DNA of 64,000 bases from Manduca sexta (taxonomy: Eukaryota > Arthropoda > Insecta > Lepidoptera > Sphingidae). Each line of letters opens with the position of its first letter. Positions within the stretch are counted from its first letter, which is position 1. Below the pieces are notes generated by a model that had not been told where the DNA came from, did not search any database, and saw only the letters and a list, made by a program, of their open reading frames with translations. The stretch is from the NCBI RefSeq assembly GCF_014839805.1, contig NC_051139.1, positions 3,906,001 through 3,970,000 of the forward strand. The letters run 5' to 3'. This document shows positions 46,199 to 56,833 of this stretch, one piece after another. The translations under genes were made by a program, and so were the position numbers.

Positions 46199-47219
46199 TT
46201 AGATCTCAATAGAAGAAAATAACTAAGCGCCAATTTGTGCGCGGTCGTCCTGCATCGTTAACAATTATGGTATAGCCTCGTATTTATACAAAAATATTCC
46301 TATAATTAATTAGATCACACTCATCAAGATTACTTACCTCTCTTCAGCATTACAATACTTTTTATAATATTATACGAATGCGAAAAATATCCTGATTTTC
46401 CAAAAAATATTGTTACCTAAAAAAACCTTTTGTTCTTTTTAAAAGTTATTGCCAAGCTTTTGGTAAACATTATCCTATCCTGAAGCAATGTGGCTGTTAT
46501 GATGGCGCACATTTCGTACAGATATTAAACTGAACATGTTATTTCGATATTGAATCCGCTCGGAGTCGCTCGCTCCGTTAGTAGTGTTGCCAGATATACC
46601 GGTTTTGACGGATTATCCAGTTTCCAATTTTCTAAACACGTTTCCGCCTAAACAAGACGCCGAATTTTGCTACGTCATCTTATGTTTCTTATAAATTAAT
46701 TATGTTATCTGCTAAAGAAAACTAAAAAAGTAGTGCAATAGTAGACAGTCATTTATGTTCTATACATTATTTTTCTATTAAAAACTAAAATGAAAGATAA
46801 ATAAGGTATTAATAAAATAGAGGCATGCAATAGGAAAGTGATCATCAACGGAACCTGTACGGGAGTGAGGATACTCCAATTTATATCCATTCCCTATATT
46901 CGTGAAATTTGACATCACTAGTAAGCCGTAAGCCTCCACAATCTGACTATATCCGAGCTATGCCTTTAGTTTTACTATTTGTACGCTACATTCACCACAT
47001 ATCAGATTGTTTCAACGAATTTCATATAAAGTGATAAAATCTGAGGTCCAACTTGTACAAGTTGGCGCCTTAGTTTACTGCGCTGTCAGTACAGTAGTTT
47101 AATGAACGTACAAAGCATCACTCTGTGACAAGTGCAAGCTGTTGGATTAAGTAATCCCAAATTCGAACGAAATTGCTCTCGAAATAAAACTAGATTTCGT
47201 ATTTTATCGCGATTTTAGT
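46199..47219. other. No gene seen
   Basis: AT-rich and unrecognised. Confidence 0.35.
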
Positions 47220-47530
47220 TTTTTTTTATTGCTTTGAATGACGAGACGAGTTTGTTGACGAGTTCACCTACTGGTAAACGATACGACCGCCCATAAATAG
47301 TAGAAACACCATCCAACACCTTGAATTACAAAGTATTGTTTCATATTCCACAGCGCTCGCCAATCTGAGAGATGAGATGTTAATTCTTATTATGTCCAGT
47401 CGTTACACTGGCTACAATATCCTTCGAACCGGACACAACAGTGACGACACACTGCTGCTTGGCGGCCGATATAGACACTGCGGTGATACCTACCCAGGCG
47501 GACTCTCACATATGAGAGACCTACCATCGG
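47220..47530 (-). repeat. Repeat family C, full-length copy
   Basis: TTTTTTTATTGCTTTGAATG through ACCCAGGCGGACTCTCACAT to GAGAGACCTACCATCGG. Confidence 0.75.
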
Positions 47531-49289
47531 TTTAATTTTCATCCTGACATTTAGAAGGAATCGCAGCATTCATTTTCCTACAGTGAAGTCACTATCATTT
47601 AAGTATTCTAACCCCGTTACTTTTTACATCATACGTATAATTTCATATCATGTGAAAACACATCGTCATATGTACATATATACGTGTCTTTAATTAATTT
47701 TATAAATTAAAAGTGCAACACCCTATCCTTTAAAGGCGAGAATTGTATGTAGCAATCATAATATACGAGTACACCATACAAGGCTCTAGCTCCGTGCATC
47801 AAAGTGTAAAATACGCTGCGCAACAAAGCGGCCGAAATTGTAAGAGGAAATAGGCAATCTGCGTCGCCCCCTGCATTCCTCCCTCTAGCCGGCCAGGTGA
47901 CAGCCTATTCACCTGGCGTTGGACAGCAAACGCCACTGTTCCGTGTATGGAATCCTCAATATGAAATAGACCTCACCGGCTTTGAAAGCAGGCAAAAAGT
48001 AAAAAAATCTTACATCAGTTTTCAGCGACGAATAAAGCGACATCTACCTGACGTGGGAAAAACTATTTAATAACTTCCCTTCCAATAATTCCATAGCGTT
48101 TTATTACAAGAACAGAAAAATGACTACCGTCGATATACATATAATGAATCCATTAACTTCCCCCTTCAATCGGTTAAAAATAAAAGAGAAATGATAAAAA
48201 TTGGCTTTAAGATTTGATCTTTTCTTTGAAGCCCTCATTCTTACGATTTAGAAATACCGGTAGCGATATTGATTCTTCAAAAAAATGGCTATAGGAAAAT
48301 TCCTTCCAAATCCTACTGTTAAGAATAAAGAAATATCTAGCTATAATACTGTTGTCATGGAAATATTTTCTTTTTTCAAACGCAAATCACTGTCCAATTC
48401 GATAATTTTAGACTATTTTTCTTACCTTTTAATACTTTAGATTTGGCATTATAGCTACTGTTTTATTATAAGACAAATAAATATCAATCTGTTTACCTTA
48501 ATACGTTGTTAAGTCATCAACTAATGACTAATTTACTGTAATTCCTTTTAATCCCGTCAATAAAGATGGCGACTAACAACCCGCTGCGGAGTCTCCTAAG
48601 CTGACAGGGGAAAGAGCCTCATCAACATTTATATTATATCCATATGAAAAAGGATCTTGGGGAAATTTACACATTTTTTGCAACCTTACAAACACCTTCA
48701 AAGGAAAGCTATTTATAAAGGCACGGACATGGAGTAAATGGGTAACCAGAGATAAAGAGAAATGGGATTTTATTTTTAGGCTTCGCGCAGACGTTAATAT
48801 GAAGAGATATATTCTATGAAACTGGCAGTTGTTGAATTTTCTGCAACTAGCGAGAGGTAACTAGGTATTCTAGTATTAATTAGATAAAAACGGACAAGTG
48901 CATGTTGGACATGCCCTCCGAGGGTTCCGTATAATAGTTTTTTTTTTTTTTTTGTTAAAACACATATTTACGGTTGTCAGATGTTTTTATTTACATATGC
49001 TGTGAGATATTGCTTCTTGGAATATTTTATGATTCTAGGTCAACGTGTAGTTCCCTGTATGTTTTTATTCCCTTGTGAAATCGATAAATATGCGACATAA
49101 ACGGTTATATCTTTTGATTGTCTTAGCTTACAAGTATAATTGTTTCACAGCTAAAAGAAACAAGATCAATGTATGTCAATATAAATTGCAACATGATACC
49201 TTTCTTGCTATCGTTCTTGCTTGACAGATAGACGGACAGCCAACAAAGTGATTCAATAAGGGTTCCTTTTGAAATACGGACCCCCTAAA
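47531..49289. other. Non-coding stretch; E-box palindrome at 47892-47917
   Basis: At 47892-47917 the sequence GCCAGGTGA is followed after 8 bases by TCACCTGGC, placing two CAGGTG E-boxes head to head in a GC-rich patch (47840-47950). Elsewhere AT-rich, with a T-run near 48936-48953. No gene seen. Confidence 0.4.
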
Positions 49290-50400
49290 AATAGTCAGTA
49301 AATACATGATATTGTAAAATTATTGTAAATTTTTTCGTTGATGCGGTTGGTATTAATGTATAAGTGAAATCGTTTCTGTAATATCCGAAAAAAATGTTGC
49401 GTCGACCCCACATAAGATTGGCATAAAGGCACGTAGAAAAAGCTTTTTGAGAGGTAAATTATAAGTCTAATCGTTTTTACAAATCCGAGAAAAACATTGT
49501 TGCGTTGACCCCACATAAGATTGGCATAAAGGCACGTAGAAAAAGCTTTTTTAGAGGTAAATTATAAGTCTAATCCTTTTTGCAATATCCGAGCAAAAAT
49601 TTGTTGCGTCGACCCCACATAAGATTGGCATAAAGGCACGTAGAAAAAGCTTTTTGAGAGGTAAATTATAAGTCTAATCGTTTTTACAAATCCGAGAAAA
49701 ACATTGTTGCGTTGACCCCACATAAGATTGGCATAAAGGCACTTAGAAAAAGGTTTTTTAGAGGTAAATTATAAGACTAATCTTTTTTACAAATCCGAGA
49801 TAAACATTGTTGCGTTGACCCCACATAAGATTGGCATAAAGGCACGTAGAAAAAGCTTTTTTAAAGGTAAATTATAAGACTAATCTTTTTTACAAATCCG
49901 AGAAAAACATTCTTGCGTCAACCCCACATGGGATTGGCATAAAGACATATGGAAAAAGCTTTTTTGAGAGGTAAATTATAAGTTTAATCTTTTTTGCAAA
50001 TTCAATATCCGAGAAAAAAATTGTTGCGTCGCCCCACATGGGATTGGCATAAAGACATATGGAAAAAGCTTTTTTGAGAGGTAAATTATAAGTTTAATCT
50101 TTTTTGCAAATTCAATATCCGAGAAAAAAATTGTTGCGTCGACCCCACATGGGATCGGCATAAAGACATATGGAAAAAGCTTTTTTTTAGAGGTAAATTA
50201 TAAGTCTAATTTGCAAACTCAATATCCGAGAATAAAATTATTGACACCATATGAGATAGACGTAAAGGCACGTGGAATAATGTGTTTTAGACGTAAATTA
50301 TAAGACAAATCTTTTTTGTAATATGCGAGAAAAAAAATTGTTGCGTCGACTGAGATTGGCATGAAGGCACGTGAAAAAAGTTTTATACAACCTATTTTAT
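49290..50400. repeat. Minisatellite of about ten units, 103-112 bp
   Basis: Units carry GACCCCACATAAGATTGGCA (or GGGATTGG variants), a GCACGTAGAAAAAGCTTTTT block and GGTAAATTATAAGTCTAATC. Starts of the GACCCC block fall near 49404, 49507, 49611, 49714, 49817, 49920, 50030 and 50141, with two worn units after. Period rises from 103 to about 111 bp where a TTCAATATCC insert appears. Minus-strand frames across the array are repeat shadows. Confidence 0.9.
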
Positions 50401-51071
50401 AGTTAGTTCCTAATGCCACGCACGTTGCCAATGCAACTTTCTGATAAATTGACTGAGGTAATGGTCTAGTATGAAATTCAAAGAAATTGCAATACGTTGA
50501 ATGCAGTCGCAGACTTTGCCAAGTTCGTAAAAATCATTGCATTAACTAAACGGAGTCAAACGAAACACATCGACAGTTTATTATAGATAGTGCACAGGTG
50601 ATCATTTTGTTTGTATAGAACTGTACACATTTGTATTCTTAAAATAGCTCATTGAAAGTGTTGTTATGAATTTAAATTGTTATGTATGAGTAGAAATGAT
50701 TTTATACTATCTAAAATGTATACAATTTCTTTTAAAATTGTACCCTATAAGGCTATAAGCATCCATCCCATAAAGTATAATTGGATTTAAATTTATTTTG
50801 CTAAAAATTGTTTTGTTTTATTCTGAAAAAAAATGTCTTCAAATGAGCAGTCTGCAAATAGAAATACCGCTGTATCGATTGTTAACAAAACATTTTTAGT
50901 AGTGGCTCGGTAATATAACTTCACTGCTTCTAATGTTAAGTATCACATTTGATTGACTCTGCAAATGTTTAGAATTTCGCTAATCAGAAATCCTTCAAAT
51001 TGCAGTATAGATTCAAGATTTGAAATGTACATAGATAAACGGCAGTTAGATATTATATTCATGACATACAG
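50401..51071. other. No gene seen
   Basis: AT-rich and unrecognised. Confidence 0.35.
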
Positions 51072-51216
51072 CTGTTTTCAATAAACAATTCTAATCTCAA
51101 TCTTCAATCCGTTTCCAAAATAACTCATCAGTAAGCATGTCAAAAAAATCTTTGTTCTGATTGGTCCATTTTTGAGATAGAACAAATAAGGGGATTAAGA
51201 TCGTTTATTGAAAACG
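51072..51216. mobile_element. MITE family G, copy 3 (opposite orientation)
   Basis: CTGTTTTCAATAAACAATTC at one end and ATCGTTTATTGAAAACG at the other. The interior CAATCTTCAATCCGTTTCCA and CTGATTGGTCCATTTTTGAG is the reverse of copy 2. ACAG stands on both sides. Confidence 0.65.
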
Positions 51217-51233
51217 ACAGATAGACAGTGGAG

Positions 51234-51388
51234 CAGTGGCGAAGCGTCCATAGAACCCGATTCCTGCCGGCTTCCATTTGTTTAGAATTTATGTAGAATC
51301 TAATTACCATCAGACGATTTGCAGACTCCATCTATGCATATTAGTACATATATGTGTCCCTTTCGGAAAATTTCACTCTTCGCCACTG
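51234..51388 (-). mobile_element. hAT-like MITE with 8-bp target duplication
   Basis: Ends CAGTGGCGAAGCG and TCTTCGCCACTG. Flanks CAGTGGAG (51226-51233) and TAGTGGAG (51389-51396) match at 7 of 8. 155 bp. Confidence 0.82.
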
Positions 51389-53351
51389 TAGTGGAGCACA
51401 TCAAAAAATTAGTAAACAATGTAGCGAGGGTATTCACAGCTAGTATAGAGTAGGTTGAACGGAGCAGTATCCGGGCTCGCTGCCAAGGATCTCACTCAAT
51501 CCCAGCATAATTGCCCCACAAATTGATTGCGATTATTAATTTGGGACAAAATGTGGGATGTATTTTATGCCTGATTGCCTTTATCTTCTAGAAATATCTA
51601 TTTAATGACCAAACATTGACTGACTGAAAACAATTGAAAATCTACACAATTATAGACATATGCATTAAATGTCGTAAAGGGACAAAGAAATAGTGAAGGC
51701 AAGCGCTATAAAAAATCGATTACTCATCTCTAGAGGGTAACTAAAAAACTTCCAAATGAAAACTCCTCCAGGAACACGGTTTTAAAAATAAAGGACCTGA
51801 ATGACTGTAGTACAAATAATTCCATGGATGCAATATAATTTAAGTTTCGGTGTAACAATTATCGACGTATACAAAGGGTTTTCATAATCAGCATTATTGT
51901 AATCGTTGTTGTAAGCAACTACTAATCGATGACTTTCTTGAAATTGTCTAATCTTTTGTCAGAGGAGGTGAGAAGAATAGTTAATAATAAATGTAAAAGT
52001 AAAAGCTATTTTGATTTCTAAAAACAATGCTTTAATTTCCCATGACCCAGTAAAATTGCCGTCTATAAAAACACCTATTATTTTATTATATATCATTATT
52101 AAACGGGAAATGTCATTTCAGTCAGCAACAACGTTCCGGAATGGTGCAACGGAACACTGACTACGGAATTCAACGCAAAATACTAAAAACCCCGACGGCA
52201 CGTCGCAATTTCGAATGAGAGTTGTATTTGTTTTTAATTAAATGGCCGCCCGGCATCCCGAGCCGGGACAGCTGCATCACTGCGTTACGTGGCTCATTGT
52301 CGCCCACGGACGTGCTTGGTTTGTCGCTCCGACGTTTAGCGAAAGCTGTTTAGCATCTCTAAACTCAGCCAAACATCGGCTTCGCTCGCTGCGATGTAAT
52401 CCTCCGCTACGTTCCTTGTGCCCTCACTTAATGCAACAAAGAGCCGAGTGATTAAACCAATTTGCAGCAGTAAGTGTTCCGCGCCAGCTCACAGTGGAGA
52501 TAACGGCGACGGCAGACACTCCGCACAAACTAACTCTATCGCTGAGTTATACTTTGGCACCGTGCTCACTTTTCCGCGCTATATGCTTGCAAATGATGTG
52601 ACGGTAAAATTCTTCAAACTTTGATAAAGAACGCTTGATACTTTGCGAAGATAATTTTAACGGATCAAAAAGAATTGTCGCCGACACTACAGCCTTATAA
52701 ATGGCCGTAACAAGGTAATCCGGCAACGTATTAGGTTTTAGTGTCGCACTGTAAGACGGGATCCGCGCGTGAAAAATGCGTAACGGTACAACGAGGGCTC
52801 ATTAAAGCTATTCGCTTACACAAAGTGGCTCCAAAATACTCTAAATGGCTCAGTGTTCTTCGTATAGCCGGGTGAGCGGCGCCGCGCCACGAAATATGAT
52901 GTCATAAAGTAGGAAATTAACTGAAATGGCCCGTTGTCGGGACGAGCTTCTACGCGATATCCAATTCAATTATTATTACAAGTTTTATTCCGTTTCCCGG
53001 ATTATGGAGGTGCGCAGTGGCGCCAGCCGCACGGCCGCAATGTTCTCACAGGGTTGAGATTTTGTCTAATAGAGACAATATATCTAGACTGATTGATTTT
53101 CGCACATCCGAAACCGCTGATTCCAGAAGCATGAAATGTTCCCTGAAGAACGTAAGTGAGCACTAAAAAGTGATTTTTGTAAATTCGGCCCCAAAAGGGT
53201 TGCGCAGGTGGCACTTGACCCTCGGCATGCTAAACACTCAATCGTAGTGACTGGCTCGTGTTAGATGTCCAGCAAGTCATTCTACATTATAAGTCGCTGA
53301 AAACTTACAAAGGCAACTCCAGTGTCAAGTGAATATTAGATTTATTGCAGA
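51389..53351. other. Non-coding stretch; GC-rich block at 52235-52600
   Basis: The block opens with TTAATTAAATGGCCGCCCGG and contains GTCGCTCCGACGTTTAGCGA. Short frames inside lack domains. A second patch at 52860-52900 (GGTGAGCGGCGCCGCGCCAC) is similar. Could be regulatory. The rest is AT-rich. Confidence 0.3.
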
Positions 53352-53667
53352 CTAGCTGATCCCACAAACGTTGTCCTGTCTTAACTACATAGTTAGACAG
53401 GAATACGCGGGTGCATACATATGCACCCGCGTATTCTGTCGATCGCTGACAGTTTTTTCAAACCACTGACAGTTATGTATGTAAAATTATTATTGTCGTT
53501 AAGTTTTCTTAAATTTTCTAATTTTACGCACAATTTTTTTAATATTTCTTTCATAAGAACCTTCTCCTGACAAAAACAAACACAACAAAAAAACTTTGTG
53601 AAATCGCTCCAGCCGTTCATGCGTGATGGCGTGACCAAGGGATAGGGATTCATTTTATATATATAGA
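53352..53667 (-). mobile_element. Non-autonomous Helitron with a perfect internal palindrome
   Basis: On the minus strand it starts TCTATATATATAAAATGAAT and ends GGGATCAGCTAG, inserted between A 53351 and T 53668. It contains CACGCCATCACGCATGAACG like the copy at 39700-39976. The palindrome at 53401-53436 is absent from that copy. Confidence 0.75.
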
Positions 53668-55125
53668 TGTGCGATTCATTTTATATATATACGTGTATCG
53701 TACGTACAAGTGTTAACACAGATTTCCAGCTCAACTGCACAGGGAGACCCTGTTAATGCTGACGACACACAGAGTTGAATCATTGAACGTAGGTTAATAT
53801 ATGCGTGTGTGTGTCTCTCTGTGTGTGTGTGTGTGCGTGCGTGCATACTTGAATTTAGGTGTCTCTCTCTGTGTGTGTGTGTGTGTGTGTGTGTTTATGT
53901 GGGTGGGTGTAACGAGCGCCACAACATTTCGCTTTAATGGCCACATAATTTCCACAATATCACTCGACTTTTAAGAGCACATTTAATTAACGTAAGTGTA
54001 ATGAAACTGCGAATTAAAATACGCTTTCTTTTACATTTCATTTATCTTCACTAAATCCTGTGGCGCAGCAGTCTAGGAACTAGTTGGAACGGAAGGATTC
54101 TATCTGGATACCGCCAAGTGCAATAAGTATGTGTCATCCGCAAATGTTTGTTACAAGTCTTAATAAGTATTGTGGAACTAAAAGAGAACGTAGTTCTACG
54201 TTAATACTTTCAATTTGCACACGAAAGCCACTAACGAGGGTAGCTGCAACTATTTTGCACATAAAAATAAACAATCGGAAATATCTTTGCAACATTAAGC
54301 TGGTTCATGACGGCAGTTAAATCTTGTACAGTAGCACAAACGAGCACGAGCGAGCGGGAGAGGGCCTGGACAGATCGCGGCAATTACCGCCGCGCCCTCC
54401 GAGCTTCTGCCCGGGACCGGCCCGGGAACCGGCGCGGGATCCCGTTTAATTGCGATTTAATGGCGGCCGTGCATAAATCACTGTGAACATGCACATTTGC
54501 GCCCAACTGAGATCTTACGAGAGTTGATCGCTGCGAAGTGATTATTGTTTATATCCGACGGGAATATTATAATGAAATTTTGATCCTTGCGATAAAAAGG
54601 AGGACGTTCTTAATTCGACGTGGCTTTTTTGTTACCTAAGAACTCAGATATTTACTGAGTGATTTGGAAAATATTTTTTATTTGGAACAATATATGTACT
54701 ACCAAATTAATCCCATAGATATTTTTCAAAATCGCTTCAGTACTTTGGTTATTAAACTAAAATAAATGCAATAAGTATGCCGTCCAAATAATATTGCGAA
54801 TTTGGCTCCCCTATGACATTTTACAATAGTTTTCGCGTTGGTTAAACAATGCATTTTCGTATGAATTATTAAAGCAAATGGTTATAACATTGTTCAGATT
54901 GCCTGTCACTAGTACAGTTAACACGCTGGCATTACCCGCGTGTTTGGTCTGTACACACGACATAATGAATGTGCAGGACGCGATCCAATGTGTCCAGTTA
55001 AACACGCACGTTATCTCTCCGTGGAGCGTCAACGAAACGCATCAAACGAGCCACGCCCTCGCGGAGGACATGGCGGATGGTAGTAGGGACATGGACACAA
55101 AAGTAAACCTGAATAATATAAAATA
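53668..55125. other. Non-coding stretch; GC-rich block at 54330-54490
   Basis: The block runs from AGCGAGCGGGAGAGGGCCTG through CCCGGGACCGGCCCGGGAAC to GATTTAATGGCGGCCGTGCA and ATAAATCA. Homeobox-like TTTAATGG and AATTGCGATTTAAT cores sit at its edge. No frame. A (TG)n microsatellite is listed separately. The 82-codon frame at 54878-55126 has no domain. Confidence 0.3.
53803..53910. repeat. (TG)n microsatellite, interrupted
   Basis: Two GT runs broken by TCTCTCTG and CGTGCGTGCATACTTGAATT, then TTTATGTGGGTGGGTG. Confidence 0.9.
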
Positions 55126-55325
55126 ATTATATCAGCCATGTACTGTATACATCCCTACTGCTGAGCACGGGCCTGCTAGAGAAGTAGTAGACTACTGAGA
55201 GGGATTAGGCTTTAGTCCACCACGCTGGCCTAGTGTGGATTGGTAGACTTCACACACCCTGAAAATTCCTATAGAGAATTTCTCAGGTATGCAGGTTTTC
55301 TCATGTTTTCCTTCCTTAGGTACCT
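55126..55325 (-). mobile_element. SINE family A, 3' part with small insertion
   Basis: ATATCAGCCATGTACTGTAT through CACCACGCTGGCCTAGTGTG to CAGGTATGCAGGTTTTCTCA. The A and B boxes are missing. An extra GAGAAGTAGTAGACTACT-type duplication interrupts the conserved CTACTACTGAGAGG block. Confidence 0.75.
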
Positions 55326-55375
55326 CTTTATACCTGAATATCACGACACTATAATTTATTTAATTGTATCTACGG

Positions 55376-55733
55376 CAGTGGTGAAGGATGAAATTTTCTG
55401 AAAAATAACTTATCAAAACATATAGGTACTAATATTCATAAATTCGTTCTGCAAATCGTTCTTACGATAATTATATCACTACATAGTATAAAACAAAGTC
55501 GCTTTCTCTGTCCCTATCTATGTATGCTTAAATCTTTAAAACTACGCAACGGATTTTGATGCGGTTTTTTTAATAGATAGAGTGATTCAAGAGGAAGGTT
55601 TATATGTATAATAACATCCATTAAATAGTGCAGAAATATTGCACCCGTGCGAAGCCGGGGCGGGTCGCTAGTTTTATATAAATTACGAAAGGGGAGCCGG
55701 CAAGAATCGGGTTATATAGACCCTTCGGCATTG
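55376..55733 (+). mobile_element. hAT-like MITE split by a Helitron
   Basis: Ends CAGTGGTGAAGG and CCCTTCGGCATTG. The 8-bp flanks ATCTACGG (55368-55375) and ATCCACGG (55734-55741) match at 7 of 8. Without the insert the element is 162 bp, the usual size. Confidence 0.82.
55476..55671 (+). mobile_element. Short Helitron nested in the hAT-like MITE
   Basis: Starts TCACTACATAGTATAAAACA after A 55475 and ends GGGGCGGGTCGCTAG before T 55672. Longer than the sister at 40825-40996, which lacks an ACTACGCAACGGATTTTGAT-like stretch and has its own small differences near TAAATAGTG. Confidence 0.85.
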
Positions 55734-55741
55734 ATCCACGG

Positions 55742-56254
55742 TCTTTCAGACGTATTTTATTCTGGAACACCATAGTGACGACCTTAAACTGCAGCTCAGT
55801 AGAGTGACCGTTTTCTAAAAGAGAAGTCAACTCTCCTTTGATAAATTGTCTGATATAAATAAACATCGAAACAGAATACGTATTCATACAAACTGGCCGT
55901 GTTGATAACTTCGTGCTTTTTGAGTTAAAAAGAATATAAATACATCCACTCTGCAACAAACAATCATTTTTTCCATCTTCAATGCACTAGCTATTCTCTT
56001 GAAAGGTGTTTATGTATGCAAGTGCGGTAGAGCTTCGCGAATCCCTCAGAAGTAGTGCACGTAAAACATATTCAAGGAGATAAATAGAACAATGTACGTT
56101 ATGGCACTCGTGTATGTACTACGTAATTTGAAAGCTTCATAGAGCCAGTACTTGGTTTGAACGTCTTCGGGATGCCATTCCCGCACCTCACGAGATCCAC
56201 TAACCTACCGATAACAAATTGAAATGCCGATCTGAATACGAGTGATCAAAATAA
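55742..56254. other. No gene seen
   Basis: The 112-codon minus-strand frame at 55621-55959 starts within the nested elements and has no domain. Unrecognised otherwise. Confidence 0.35.
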
Positions 56255-56425
56255 AAGTAGTTTTCGAACTGATCGCGGTTTTTTATATTATATTTCTCTC
56301 CCGATGTTTCGAAGACTTTGTAGCCTTTCGTAGTCACGGGGCGGACTAAGGTATACATCGTCCGAAACTACCTTGATAAAATCCGATAACTTATATTTCA
56401 ATATTTAACATTCGTGTAACCATAA
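56255..56425. repeat. Repeat family F, copy 1
   Basis: Shares CCCGATGTTTCGAAGACTTT and GTCACGGGGCGGACT with copies at 59814-59934 and 61082-61210. Class unknown. Confidence 0.6.
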
Positions 56426-56833
56426 GACATATGAGCGTAATTCTAGAATCTTTCAAAAATGTGCGATGTTTTGCACACAATATAAAGCGACCTTAAGAAT
56501 ATGCAATATAAGTAATAAATGCAATACGTAGTCTATTGTACTAACTCACGGTGTAACCAAGTGCGCGGAAAAATATTTTTCTCACGGGCATATTCACGCA
56601 GTAGCTGGCGGTATAAACGCGCCCATTCGCATGGACGTAATTAAACAGATTGGAGCGCGTTCATTGAGGGTTAAGCGGCGGTCGGGGCGTGCTCTTGAAA
56701 CTAAGTGCATTCAGCCGGATATAATGAGGACGGCGCACTGCAAATGTGTCACCGTGTATAGACCGCCCCGCGCTGTCCTCCGGTCGCGGTGCATAATGTA
56801 TGGCGCGGTGAATTAAACCCGCAAACCTATATA
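56426..56833. other. Non-coding; GC-rich block at 56580-56820
   Basis: GCGGCGGTCGGGGCGTGCTC and GACCGCCCCGCGCTGTCCTC lie in a block that also has CATGGACGTAATTAAACAGA. The 61-codon frame has no family. It directly precedes the mariner and is about 1.7 kb upstream of the Dpr exon. Possible regulatory island. Confidence 0.3.
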
